From GCA-2746365 sp964651445 (lineage in GTDB: Bacteria > Pseudomonadota > Gammaproteobacteria > SZUA-229), in the NCBI GenBank assembly GCA_964651445.1, contig CAZYYW010000011.1, positions 1-35,766 on the forward strand: a stretch of 35,766 bases of DNA, in the 5' to 3' direction. The notes below the pieces were generated by a model that saw nothing but the letters and a program-made list of their open reading frames with translations, was not told the origin of the DNA and did not search any database. Below are positions 8,401 to 17,000 of this stretch, piece after piece (position 1 is the first letter of the stretch; each line of letters begins with the position of its first letter). Position numbers and translations under genes: made by a program.

Positions 8401-8425
8401 GACCGCCGGCAACTTCTAACAACAC
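5405..8425 (-). CDS. membrane dCACHE-HAMP-PAS-GGDEF-EAL cyclic-di-GMP enzyme
   Basis: This 1006-residue protein has N-terminal membrane segments (about 8-24 and 33-52), a periplasmic CACHE-type sensor (about 60-335), a membrane segment (about 343-366), HAMP (about 367-420), PAS/PAC (about 433-548), GGDEF (about 555-735) and EAL (about 745-995). GGDEF is intact at 637-641, with an RxxD inhibitory site (R628, D631) five residues before it. The EAL domain keeps EAL (780-782), NLS, ELEITE, DDFGTGYSS, KID and EGVE, so both synthesis and hydrolysis look possible. The start is GTG at 8425 with AAGGGA upstream. It is convergent with the protease operon and could influence adhesion through the RTX locus, which is inference. 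Confidence 0.95.
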   Translation of the reverse strand: MLLEVAGGLIASGVLLLVIGIFIARQYTLRAKLVTAFLVIVLVSLAVMAVLDGYIMRQNLTESANQALTSAAKNYADRIDQFNRQNAGFLETEASLPAINRFLTRKAAPPYNRHAILGILQALKSRQEDVIYSYAILNQQGVNILDTDSANIGRDESGYAYFKVLTGDQHLKTYRSPVIFEKTGPVIVFSSAINDLSGNLIGVLRTKYDAVILTQLFDRTKGMVGRGSFAVLLDENGLRLVHGRRSDLQYTLANVLDEDKLDLLRQEKRVPLSAAGTFVENPQWSKNLVSTSNLQPIMEGRFLGLGTAEFSSAVIALETTPWTIIVAQPQDVFLEPVQAQMQSAFVLVAVIVFVVVLIVMLATRLLLGPVKRLTTVVRSIADGDLQAKANIEADDEIGGLATAFNDMTSNINNLIIDLEAEIGSHKLTAENLNKLSQAIEQSPVSVMITDLDGNIEYVNPQLCKITGYSAEALKGKNPRILKSGLSPETQFKNMWGAITVGQSWTGELYNKKKNGDLFWESVTVSPIKNKDGKSTHYLAIKEDISLRKDYEERLLYQASYDKLTDLPNRSLAYDRIQQAIANAIREQKHIALLYMDFDHFKNINDTLGHGAGDEFLKYMAGRLKACVRDFDTVARLGGDEFLIMLVEADSTGSDKISLSENKDAFENFVRDKTAEILSRVSKPCVVQGMEFSVTASVGIAIFPQDGDDPHILLRNADTAMYRSKRKGRNTYEIFTPEMGDVVIKRVEIDSKLRRALEEGDFYLKYQALMDTRSGVMIGAEALIRWNDEQLGEVSPEEFVPLAEESGLIVEIGNWVFDTAFADVKKWRENSDHKDFYIAINLSSRQFRGVDIVKTISDYLKKYDLPGNSLELEITERLLMKDVPHVVDILNQFKKMGIRLSIDDFGTGYSSLSYLKRFPFDVLKIDRSFVSDIGEDPEDTALCDAIIAMAHSLGLSIIGEGVENKLQFDFLHERGVEVIQGYYISEPMVHDEFLKFIAISEWIETTV

Positions 8426-8602
8426 GCTTGCATTCCCTTAATAATCATTAATAATAACCATTGATTTTTATTGACTCTGACTTTGATAATACGACTGTTC
8501 ATTTTAGCCTGAAAACAACAGCAAACAACAGACATTGATACTCGTTAGAATAGCGTCTTAAAGCCTTAAATTCTATGAAAATCGCCGCCAAAATATAAAT
8601 AT

Positions 8603-10588
8603 ATGACACACACCACCATGCAAACCTCGAAACAAAAAGCGCCTTACGGTAACTGGCCTTCAAAGATCAGTGCCAAACACATTGTCAGCGACAGTATTAC
8701 GCTTGATGAAACCAAGCAAATTGCTGAAACACTCTATCACCTCGAACGCCGACCACAGGAGGCCGGGCGTTGTGTCATTGTTAAAACATGTAACGGCAGC
8801 AGTGAAGACATTCTTCCCTCACCTTACAGCGCACGTTCGCGTGTTCATGAATACGGTGGTGGCTGTTATTGCGTGCATGACCAAACCGTGTTTTTTGTCA
8901 ATGATAGCGATCAGGATATTTATAGCATTCAGGAAAATAAAATATCACGCATTACTCATGGCGAGCATCTTCGTTTTGCCGATTTTGTCTATGACCCCAT
9001 ACGACAGCGACTCATCGCTATATGCGAATCACATGAACAAAATCCAGTAAGCAATAGCATTGTCAGCATCAACATTTACAGCGGCGAGATTGTAACACTA
9101 GAGGAGGGCAATGATTTTTATGCCAGCCCCAGACTCAATGCCGATATTTCACAGCTGTGTTGGCAAACATGGAATCATCCCAATATGCCGTGGGATGGCA
9201 ATCAACTATGGAGCGCCAAAATAAAGACACAAGGCGAACTGCTTGATAAAATTCATATCGCGGGGGATCAGAACACTGCGATATTTCAGCCACAATGGTC
9301 AGCAGACAACGCCTTATATTTTATCTCCGATGACAGCGGTTGGTGGCATTTTTATAGACTATCAGAAGTAAATAAAACGAACAAAATCGAACAACTTACT
9401 CACGGTGAAAAAGAATTTGCCTTACCGCAATGGGTGTTTGCACAATCCACTTATGCCTTCATTAACGACAGTAACATTATCTGCAGCTACCAAACTGCTG
9501 ATGGCTGGACACTGGCAACACTTTCTCTACAGGAGCCAAGCGAGCTGGTTGCCATAAACACAAAATGGCAGCTATTTAGCAGCATTACAGCCGATGCTAA
9601 TAATATCGCTTTTATCGCAGCAGCCAATGATGTATTCCCACAACTGGTTAGCACAAATTTTGAGGCAATCAAATCATCAAGCTCATTATTGCCACTAGCA
9701 ACAAAAACGGTTAAAACATCCTGCGCACTAAATCTAAATGCCGCACTTTACTCGCGAGCGCAAAACTTTAAATTTATCAACCGAAGCAATCAAACCGTTT
9801 TCGCTTTTTATTATCCACCACACAACCCGAACATTACAATAGACAACGACCAGCCTCCGCCTTTAATCGTCATTTGCCATGGCGGCCCTACTGGGCAGTC
9901 AAGCTTGGCTCTGGATGCAAAAAAACAATTTTGGACATCACGCGGTTTCGCCCTGCTCGATGTCAATTACAGTGGTAGCACGGGTTATGGCAGAAATTAC
10001 CGTCAGCGGCTAAATAACGACTGGGGCATTCTCGACGTTAACGATTGCTGCGACGCCGCCCTTCATGCCGTATCACTGGGGCTTGCCAACAAAGAACAAT
10101 TAATTATTCGAGGCAGTAGTGCGGGTGGTTACACGGTGCTTGCCGCTTTGACTTTTACCGAGGTCTTTTCTGCAGGTGCCAGTTATTATGGCATCTCAGA
10201 ATTAACCAGCCTTGCCAGTGACACCCACAAGTTTGAATCGCATTATCTTGACGGCTTGATTGGCCCCTATCCAGCAGATAAAAAACGCTATCAGCAACGC
10301 TCGCCCATTAACTACAACCAGCAGCTCAACTGTCCGGTTATTTTCTTTCAGGGTTTGGAAGACCGGGTAGTACCGAAGCAACAAGCTGAAAAAATGTTTG
10401 CCGCACTCGACCAAAAAGGCCTACCCGTTGCAGCACAGTATTATGCGGGTGAACAGCATGGCTTCCGCAAGGCCGAAACCATCATTCAATCGTTGCAAAA
10501 TGAATTGAGTTTTTATCAACTGGTTTTTGGCTTAAAAGCCAAAGATGAAATCAGCTTTCAAGGTGATATTGAGATAAAAAACATTTGA
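8603..10588 (+). CDS. S9 family prolyl-oligopeptidase-like serine peptidase
   Basis: In this 661-residue protein the first about 380 residues are a beta-propeller typical of dipeptidyl-peptidase/acylaminoacyl-peptidase enzymes. An alpha/beta-hydrolase domain follows, with the oxyanion-region HGGPTG (426-431), YSGSTGYG, the nucleophile elbow GSSAGG with Ser506, Asp587 in LEDRVVP, and His619 in EQHGF. There is no signal peptide, so it should be cytoplasmic and act on short peptides. A second in-frame ATG at 8618 is an alternative start; neither has a clear ribosome-binding site. It is convergent with the Nudix gene. Confidence 0.93.
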   Translation: MTHTTMQTSKQKAPYGNWPSKISAKHIVSDSITLDETKQIAETLYHLERRPQEAGRCVIVKTCNGSSEDILPSPYSARSRVHEYGGGCYCVHDQTVFFVNDSDQDIYSIQENKISRITHGEHLRFADFVYDPIRQRLIAICESHEQNPVSNSIVSINIYSGEIVTLEEGNDFYASPRLNADISQLCWQTWNHPNMPWDGNQLWSAKIKTQGELLDKIHIAGDQNTAIFQPQWSADNALYFISDDSGWWHFYRLSEVNKTNKIEQLTHGEKEFALPQWVFAQSTYAFINDSNIICSYQTADGWTLATLSLQEPSELVAINTKWQLFSSITADANNIAFIAAANDVFPQLVSTNFEAIKSSSSLLPLATKTVKTSCALNLNAALYSRAQNFKFINRSNQTVFAFYYPPHNPNITIDNDQPPPLIVICHGGPTGQSSLALDAKKQFWTSRGFALLDVNYSGSTGYGRNYRQRLNNDWGILDVNDCCDAALHAVSLGLANKEQLIIRGSSAGGYTVLAALTFTEVFSAGASYYGISELTSLASDTHKFESHYLDGLIGPYPADKKRYQQRSPINYNQQLNCPVIFFQGLEDRVVPKQQAEKMFAALDQKGLPVAAQYYAGEQHGFRKAETIIQSLQNELSFYQLVFGLKAKDEISFQGDIEIKNI

Positions 10589-10666
10589 TTGCCAAGAGGC
10601 GAATGTAGCCAACCGCTAGCCATCACCGCTTACTGATATCGGTAATATTGACAAAAAACATAAACG

Positions 10667-11230
10667 TTAAAAGTAAGTAACACTATACGAATTATCCTCG
10701 TGCTTAATAATGTCACCATAATGCACTTTAAAACTACCCCGCTTTACATCCTTGAAATATAATTTCAGGCATTCATTAACCACCTGAAAGGCAATGTCCT
10801 GCCAAGGAATTTCGCTCTCTGCCAACAACGCAACATCAAGGCTTTCCATGCCAGCACTCGCTTTCCCAGCAACCAGGTCGCCACGGTACATGGTATAAAC
10901 CTGATTTATGTGCGCGATACTAAAGACACAAAAAAGTTGCATGTTTTCGACATCGGCATTGGCTTCTTCGGCTGTTTCTCTTGCAGCGCCCTGCATATTG
11001 GTTTCCTGATTTTCCATAAACCCTGCAGGCAACGTCCATAATCCATATCGTGGCTCAATAGCGCGTTTACATAATAAAATTTTGTCCTGCCATTGCGCGA
11101 TACAACCGGTAACAATCTTCGGGTTTTCATAGTGAATAGTCTGACAAGACTTGCATACATAACGATGGCGATTGTCACCTTCTGGGATGACTAAATGGAC
11201 TTTTTCACCACATGCTGAACAAAAATTCAT
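10667..11230 (-). CDS. Nudix hydrolase with N-terminal zinc ribbon
   Basis: The start is placed at ATG 11230 (187 residues) because GGAG lies 7 nt upstream. The GTG at 11236 would be only 1 nt from it. The N-terminus has two CxxC pairs (CSAC, CKSC) forming a zinc ribbon of the kind seen in NudC-like proteins. The Nudix box begins at GFMENQE and continues to RETAEE, matching Gx5Ex7RExxEE, but the usual Gly after EE is replaced by Asn (EEANA). Enzymes of this type hydrolyse nucleoside diphosphate derivatives such as NADH, ADP-ribose or FAD. The exact substrate cannot be told. Confidence 0.9.
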   Translation of the reverse strand: MNFCSACGEKVHLVIPEGDNRHRYVCKSCQTIHYENPKIVTGCIAQWQDKILLCKRAIEPRYGLWTLPAGFMENQETNMQGAARETAEEANADVENMQLFCVFSIAHINQVYTMYRGDLVAGKASAGMESLDVALLAESEIPWQDIAFQVVNECLKLYFKDVKRGSFKVHYGDIIKHEDNSYSVTYF

Positions 11231-11406
11231 AACCACACTCCGATAACCTCAATCCTATCACAAACGCCATTGAACCTTCTTTGAGCTATTTCGTCTACAC
11301 ACTCAGGCTTTGCTTTTACGTCAGCAGAATGGCAGTATATCAAAACACTATCAATGTTTATGTGTTATCGAACCTTGTGTGAAAAATATGGCATAGGAAA
11401 TCAAGC

Positions 11407-12174
11407 ATGAAAAGCATAAATTACATTAACTTTTTTGCCGCTATCGTTTTCTTTCTTATTGCCAGCAATGCCGCAGCTGAATCTGACTCGCCTGCCTTCT
11501 CGCATCATCTCTTGCAACAAGTTATTTCCCAACATGTCGATGACGGCTTTGTCGATTACCCAGGCATTGCTGAAAACACAGATTTTCAAACGTACTTATC
11601 TTTAATTTCACATAAGACGCAATTTAACAACAGCGCTGAAGCTTTGAGCTACTGGATTAACGGCTATAATGCACTTGCGATAAAGGGCATCCTTGACGGC
11701 CGCTCAGCAGAATCTTTCTTTGGTAAGATTGGTTACTTCTATAACGCTGAATACACTATCAATGGACTGGAGACGAATCTCTATAATCTGGAACACGATA
11801 TTATTATTCCTTTAGGCGAGCCACGAATCCACTTCGCTTTAAACTGCGCGTCTGCCTCCTGCCCTGAATTAAACGATAGCGTTTTTCAATCAGAAAAACT
11901 GGAACAACAATTAGAGCAAGTCGCACTACGATTTATCAATGATGAACGTCATAATCATTTCGACCTACACAATAAAACCGCCTACCTCTCTAAAATATTC
12001 GACTGGTTCGAAGATGATTTTGTCAATCACGCCGGCAGTGTACAAAACTACCTTGCGCTGTATGTTCGCGACAAACGTATTTCTACAGCACTTGCCAATA
12101 ACGAGTTTACTGTGCAATATCTGGAATACGACTGGTCATTAAATGGTAAGCCACTAACTTCTGACCATCCTTAA
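11407..12174 (+). CDS. exported DUF547 protein
   Basis: The protein has 255 residues with a signal peptide (hydrophobic core to about residue 23, cleavage near NAAA-ES). The family blocks are clear: YWINGYNALAIKGILD, HFALNCASASCPEL with conserved cysteines, and LSKIFDWFEDDF. DUF547 proteins are widespread in Proteobacteria. Their function is not settled, and a papain-like or transglutaminase-like fold has been suggested. AGGAAA precedes the ATG by about 8 nt. The next small gene starts 1 base after the stop. Confidence 0.88.
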   Translation: MKSINYINFFAAIVFFLIASNAAAESDSPAFSHHLLQQVISQHVDDGFVDYPGIAENTDFQTYLSLISHKTQFNNSAEALSYWINGYNALAIKGILDGRSAESFFGKIGYFYNAEYTINGLETNLYNLEHDIIIPLGEPRIHFALNCASASCPELNDSVFQSEKLEQQLEQVALRFINDERHNHFDLHNKTAYLSKIFDWFEDDFVNHAGSVQNYLALYVRDKRISTALANNEFTVQYLEYDWSLNGKPLTSDHP

Positions 12175-12175
12175 A

Positions 12176-12418
12176 ATGCACATCGGCAGTGATGATAAAA
12201 AACAGGTGGCACGTTTACTTAGCTTTTTTTTGAGTAATGAAAAACTGGTGCAACACACGACCCCGGTCATTGTCGATAACTGTGTGCTGACTGACCCTAG
12301 AGAATTTATCCAGATGGGTATTTGGCGTAGTTTATTCCGAGTTGCCATTATTCAGGCGCGGCACGAACTTAATCTGCCAGTGACAAGTGAGCATCCTTTT
12401 TTTGCTGAAACCCGCTAG
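12176..12418 (+). CDS. small conserved-looking hypothetical protein, coupled to DUF547 gene
   Basis: This is an 80-residue protein starting at ATG 12176, one base after the upstream stop, so translation is likely coupled. I do not recognise the family. Predicted helices at 8-20 and 50-63 flank a PVIVDNCVLTDPREF segment, with no membrane segment or signal peptide. Frame length, position and composition favour a real gene. Confidence 0.6.
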   Translation: MHIGSDDKKQVARLLSFFLSNEKLVQHTTPVIVDNCVLTDPREFIQMGIWRSLFRVAIIQARHELNLPVTSEHPFFAETR

Positions 12419-12439
12419 CCGTTTGTCCGAGAAAAAAAG

Positions 12440-12658
12440 CTAAGCGATTATATCGGGGATCAGTATATCCTCTAACAGGGCTATATTGTCTTTCAAGGCT
12501 AGCTTGCGTTTTTTGAAACGCTTGAGCTGCAATTCTTCTACATCTTGCGCCGAGAGCAAACGGGTAATTATATCATCGAGATCACGGTGCTCCTGTTTCA
12601 GCTCATACAATCGCTGTTCCAGTTTATGACGTTCATCTTGTGTTAATGGCTGGCGCAT
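12440..12658 (-). CDS. YdcH family (DUF465) protein
   Basis: This is a 72-residue, almost wholly helical, charged protein. The family pattern is present: an early L-x-x-EHRDLDDIITRL helix, then ELQLKRFKKRKLALKDNIALLE. Members are short coiled-coil proteins of unknown function common in Proteobacteria. It is divergent from arsR with 95 bp between. No clear Shine-Dalgarno is seen. Confidence 0.82.
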   Translation of the reverse strand: MRQPLTQDERHKLEQRLYELKQEHRDLDDIITRLLSAQDVEELQLKRFKKRKLALKDNIALLEDILIPDIIA

Positions 12659-12718
12659 ATTATTTCATTCACTTTCAAATCAGCTCAGTTACACACGGAT
12701 ACTACCGTAAAAAATGAC

Positions 12719-12746
12719 TTGCTTTTACTTTTTATAATACTATAAT
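12719..12746 (+). promoter_or_regulatory. sigma-70 promoter of arsR-arsM, near leaderless
   Basis: TTGCTT (12719-12724) and a perfect TATAAT (12741-12746) are 16 bp apart. The arsR ATG is at 12754, so transcription should begin at or within a base or two of the start codon. A second TATAAT (12733-12738) lies in the spacer. No Shine-Dalgarno precedes the ATG, in line with a leaderless message. The AT-rich overlap with the start is where ArsR would be expected to bind. Confidence 0.6.
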
Positions 12747-12753
12747 TCTAAAT

Positions 12754-13092
12754 ATGTCGAATAGTAATACTATAGAGTCTGAACAGCTTGTGGATATCTT
12801 CAAAGCATTAGCGAATAACCATCGCCTGAAAATATACAGCATACTGACAAACTGCTGCACACCCGGTACTCAGTGTGCCAGTGATGAGGTTTTCAGTTGC
12901 TGCGTTGGTGACCTTGATTCTCAACTCAATATTGCAGCATCGACACTATCACATCATTTAAAAGAACTAAATCGCGCCGGTCTTATTCATATGCAACGCG
13001 ATGGCAAGCAGGTGTTTTGCTCGATCAATACCGACGCGATGCAACAACTACAGAATATTTTTTCCAGCAAATTAATGGGAGTTAAGGTATGA
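12754..13092 (+). CDS. arsR: ArsR/SmtB family arsenic-responsive repressor
   Basis: This 112-residue winged-helix protein has the typical opening LVDIFKALANNHRLKIYSIL and recognition helix region STLSHHLKELNRAGLI. It is unusually rich in cysteine: Cys34-Cys35, Cys41, Cys49-Cys50 and Cys89. The CC pair before VGDL falls where E. coli-type ArsR has its arsenite-binding CVC-DL. It is likely to repress itself and arsM and to release on trivalent arsenic. The stop overlaps the arsM start (ATGA). The mRNA is probably leaderless. Confidence 0.9.
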   Translation: MSNSNTIESEQLVDIFKALANNHRLKIYSILTNCCTPGTQCASDEVFSCCVGDLDSQLNIAASTLSHHLKELNRAGLIHMQRDGKQVFCSINTDAMQQLQNIFSSKLMGVKV

Positions 13093-13967
13093 ATCAATCA
13101 TCGAAACAGTCTACCGAGCAGACAACAAATACTGCATCAAATCAACAACAGGCTGATGAAATTCGGCAAAATGTGCGCGACAGTTACGCGCAAGTCGCAG
13201 AGGCAAGTAATGAAGGCGCGAGCACAGGCGTCGGCGCGAGTTGCTGCGGCGTCTCTGATGATGCCGCCATCAACACATTGGTTTCTACCCGTTTAGGCTA
13301 CACTGAAGATGATCTTGATAATGTGCCTGCTGGCGCTGACATGGGACTTGGCTGCGGTAATCCGCGTGCCATTGCCAGCATTAAACCCGGCGAAACCGTG
13401 CTTGACTTAGGTAGTGGTGGCGGCTTTGACTGTTTTCTAGCTGCAGCCGAAGCGGGTGAAACCGGTCAGGTGATCGGCATTGACATGACGCCCACCATGA
13501 TTTCCAAAGCACGCAATAATGCGGCCAAGGGAAACTACCAACAAGTTGAATTTCGTCTCGGCGAAATCGAGCATATGCCGGTAGCCAATGACACGGTAGA
13601 TGTCATTATCTCCAATTGCGTAATCAATTTATCGCCCGATAAAAAGCAGGTTTTCAGTGAAGCTTTCCGCGTCTTAAAGCCCGGCGGTCGGCTGGCGATT
13701 TCCGACATTGTAGCCAGCACCGAGCTGCCTGAAAAGATCAAGCAGGATCTTGCATTGTATTCCGGTTGTATGGCAGGGGCTTCTCAGATTTTTGAATTGC
13801 AAGCAATGCTTGAAGCCAACGGCTTCGAACAAATTACTATTGCGCCCAAAGATGAATCGAAAGACTTTATCAAAGACTGGGCACCCGGACAGGGCGTGGA
13901 AGAATACGTGCTTTCTGCCACTATTGAAGCGGTAAAACCCGGTGGTGTGAAAAATAGCTGCTGTTAA
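13089..13967 (+). CDS. arsM: arsenite S-adenosylmethionine methyltransferase
   Basis: ArsM methylates As(III) to less toxic or volatile forms in the cytoplasm. The 292-residue protein has the SAM-binding motif DLGSGGGFDCF, GIDMTPTMISKA, and the arsenic-binding cysteines in ASCCG (52-53), ISNCVINLS and YSGCMAGA. The C-terminus ends in a CC pair. The first about 30 residues are Gln/Thr/Asn-rich and look unstructured. It overlaps arsR by 4 bases, with AAGG just upstream. No arsenite efflux or arsenate reductase gene is present, so methylation appears to be the local strategy. Confidence 0.95.
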   Translation: MNQSSKQSTEQTTNTASNQQQADEIRQNVRDSYAQVAEASNEGASTGVGASCCGVSDDAAINTLVSTRLGYTEDDLDNVPAGADMGLGCGNPRAIASIKPGETVLDLGSGGGFDCFLAAAEAGETGQVIGIDMTPTMISKARNNAAKGNYQQVEFRLGEIEHMPVANDTVDVIISNCVINLSPDKKQVFSEAFRVLKPGGRLAISDIVASTELPEKIKQDLALYSGCMAGASQIFELQAMLEANGFEQITIAPKDESKDFIKDWAPGQGVEEYVLSATIEAVKPGGVKNSCC

Positions 13968-14003
13968 TACACCCTTACACTGATAGCTTTTATTGTTGTG
14001 TGG

Positions 14004-14035
14004 CCGTATAGACATCGTGTAGTTTGTCTATACGG
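14004..14035. terminator. hairpin between convergent arsM and RTX gene
   Basis: CCGTATAGACA and its perfect complement TGTCTATACGG form an 11-bp stem with a 10-nt loop, 37 bp after arsM and 23 bp after the RTX gene on the other strand. It probably works as a bidirectional terminator, although neither side has a clean T tract. Confidence 0.5.
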
Positions 14036-14057
14036 ACACTTTCAAACATCGATTTTG

Positions 14058-17000
14058 TTACCACTCGATTCTCTCAACGCCCGCAAAACTTAACTCGCTG
14101 CCGTCATTAAAGGTAATCACGCCTGCCGTATCTGGGTTAAGTTCCAGCGCACTAGCGGCAAGGTCATATTCCAGTGAAACGCCGTCGACCTCAACCGTCC
14201 AGGGGCTATTCGGGTCATTTGCAACCACCGCTGAAATATCGATGGCATCGGTCCAGCCACCGCCTTCACCGCCGCTAAAAGAATCATTGCCATCAAAGGG
14301 GTTCATTACATAGGTGTCATTTCCTTCGCCGCCATATGCCGTGTCATTACCAGAACCTCCTGATAATTGATCATCACCCGCGCCACCGATTAAGGTATCG
14401 TTGCCAGTGCCACCAACAATGGTGTCATTACCTGCCGTGCCGATGATGGTATCGTTACCGCCTCCACCTTGTATCTGATCGACATTTTCCAGAGTAGTCT
14501 GGCTAAAATCCATGGTTCGACTGCTGCCATCGCCCACGATATTATTGCCACCTGCATCGATGGTTTCAATCGAGTTGCTGGCATCAAAATGCCCTCGAAT
14601 TCCGATGTTGCCATCGCCACTGCCTCGGCTGACGGTATCAGTGCCATCACCACCCTGGAAGGTGTCGTGTCCATCGCCCGCATTCTGGATAAAACGGTCA
14701 TCACCCGCGCCACCGATTAAGGTATCGTTGCCGGTGCCGCCGATAATGACATCGTTACCCGCTCCCGCATTAATGGTATCGTTACCGCCTTCACCCCATA
14801 TACGATCTGCACTATCTGTGCCGTCCAGTGTTTCGCTATGTGCCGTACCACGTATTTCATTTGCAACGCCATCGGGAAAGAAGGTCATCTCTCCTGCCCA
14901 AAGCATAGCCTCACGACCCGATGCATCAGTGCCACTGTTAGTTATGTATTGCGTACTCGCTGTATCTTCTGCCTCCAGCGTTATACCACCACTATAACTG
15001 CCATCGACATTAACGCTACCACCTATGTTCAGGTTATCAACAACTAGGTTTCTATCTTCGAGTACTACGCCGTCACCATCATTATCATTGCTTCCATCCC
15101 AGGCGTTATTAACAAACCGAATACTCACTGAGTTTATATCAACGCCGTCAGCAACATTTAACGTCACCAGTTCAAATTCTGGAACATTTAATACCAAGCC
15201 CGTGCCGTCAGCATTGATTTCACCTCGGTTGGCTTCGACACTAAAAGTGGCGTTACCATTAGCGTCACTGAATGTTTCGCCATTGACCAATATCTGATAT
15301 TGCGGGCTGCCTGCACCAACGTCCTGTTGATTTGCAGGATCGTAGTGATCGCCAGTGAGTTTGAAGGTAACAGTTGTGCCACTATTATCGCCACCTAAAT
15401 CGGTTACTTTAAAAACATTAAGCGCATTATCTGACGTATTGCTACCAACATTTCCTGCTGCATCAGTAGCGGTAACTTGAATATCATGTACACCGACATT
15501 GTCAAGATTGCCAATGGTATTATCGGCAAGCGTCCATGTGCCATTACCATTGTTGGTCGCCATATACGTTTCATTATTTATAGTGACATTGACACTTGCA
15601 TCGGGGTCGTTGATTGTACCGGTGATTGCAGGTGTGCTGTCACTGGTCACCAAAGTGTCGACCGTAACCACTGGCCCCACATTATCAATGGTTATACTTT
15701 GAGTGCTTATCTCTGAACCACCTGCGGTATCAGTCGCCGTTACGGTTAGTTCGTAGTCGCCATCAACCAGAGCATCACTGGTGATTGTATAATTGCCGTT
15801 AGCATCTGCTGTTGCTGTACCAAATGTTTGCGTGTCACCATTGGCATCAACATAGATCGCTGTAACAATTGCGCCATTTTCTGTGCTACCCGTTATGGTG
15901 GGTGTATTATCGGATGTTATGTTATCGGTTGATGAAACCCCGCTATCACTGGCAGCAGCAAGATCTACTGTTGGCGCTAAGCTCAAGCCATCGGCATCTA
16001 CATTCAACGAAACAATCGCCGTATCTATGCCGCCATTACCATCATCAATGGTATAGCTAAAGCTTGCTTCGCCACTGTAGTTTTCTGCCGCAGTAAAAAC
16101 AATGTTGCCATCACCATCTATTTCAACGCTTCCGTTCGTCGCATCCTGAACTGAACTAATTGTTAAGGTGTCTCCATCGGCATCCGTGTCATTGGCTAAT
16201 AATTGACTAGTCTGCAAGATAATAGAGCTATCTTCAGAAACAGTGATCTCACTACTGGTATTTGTTAGGTTTTCATATGGTTTATAGTAAACATAAGCCG
16301 ACTCCGACGAACCCGCTCCATTCGATATAAAATCGATAACACCAACCGTGCCATCGCTAAATGAAATAATGCCCCCATCTAACGAATCCCACTCTTCACT
16401 GATACCATTATCGCTAAACCAATCATGTCCCCCCATATAATTGAAACCGGTTTGATTTTCATTGTCTGGCCAATAATCACCTAAGTTATGGCTATTTGTC
16501 GTCACTAAACTCTCACTAACACCTTCTAAAATATTAACACTGCTACCTGCTGCAAAAATTGCTATAACGGTAACCCCTGCCCCTGCACCATTAATCATGT
16601 CACCCAAATCCACTTCAGACAAATCATCTGCCCCAGTAACGCTTCGCCTACCGTCATCTTTTGCATCTGGTGCGGAGTTTTCAAAAATATCATTTACAGC
16701 AATCGTGAAACTTTCAGTATAGGTCGCGCCATTAGCATCTGTCACTTGCACGCTAATATCGTGTGACCCATTTAATTCAAAATTTATATCTGCGCCATCT
16801 TTAACCACAATCTGATTACCGGATATTTCAAACAGTCCTGAGGTATCGATTAATGTGTAACTAAAAACGTCTCCAGCATCAACATCACTTGTAGACAAAG
16901 TTGCAACCACTGTGCCTGCTAATGAGTTTTCGTCGATTACATTGTCACTAACGGCTATTGCAACCGGTGCATCATTGGTGCCCGTTACGGTTATCTGGAT

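Noticed and set aside
14371..14741. Regular direct repeats that could suggest a CRISPR or satellite
   Set aside because: They encode RTX calcium-binding repeats in a long open frame, and spacing and sequence follow the protein motif.
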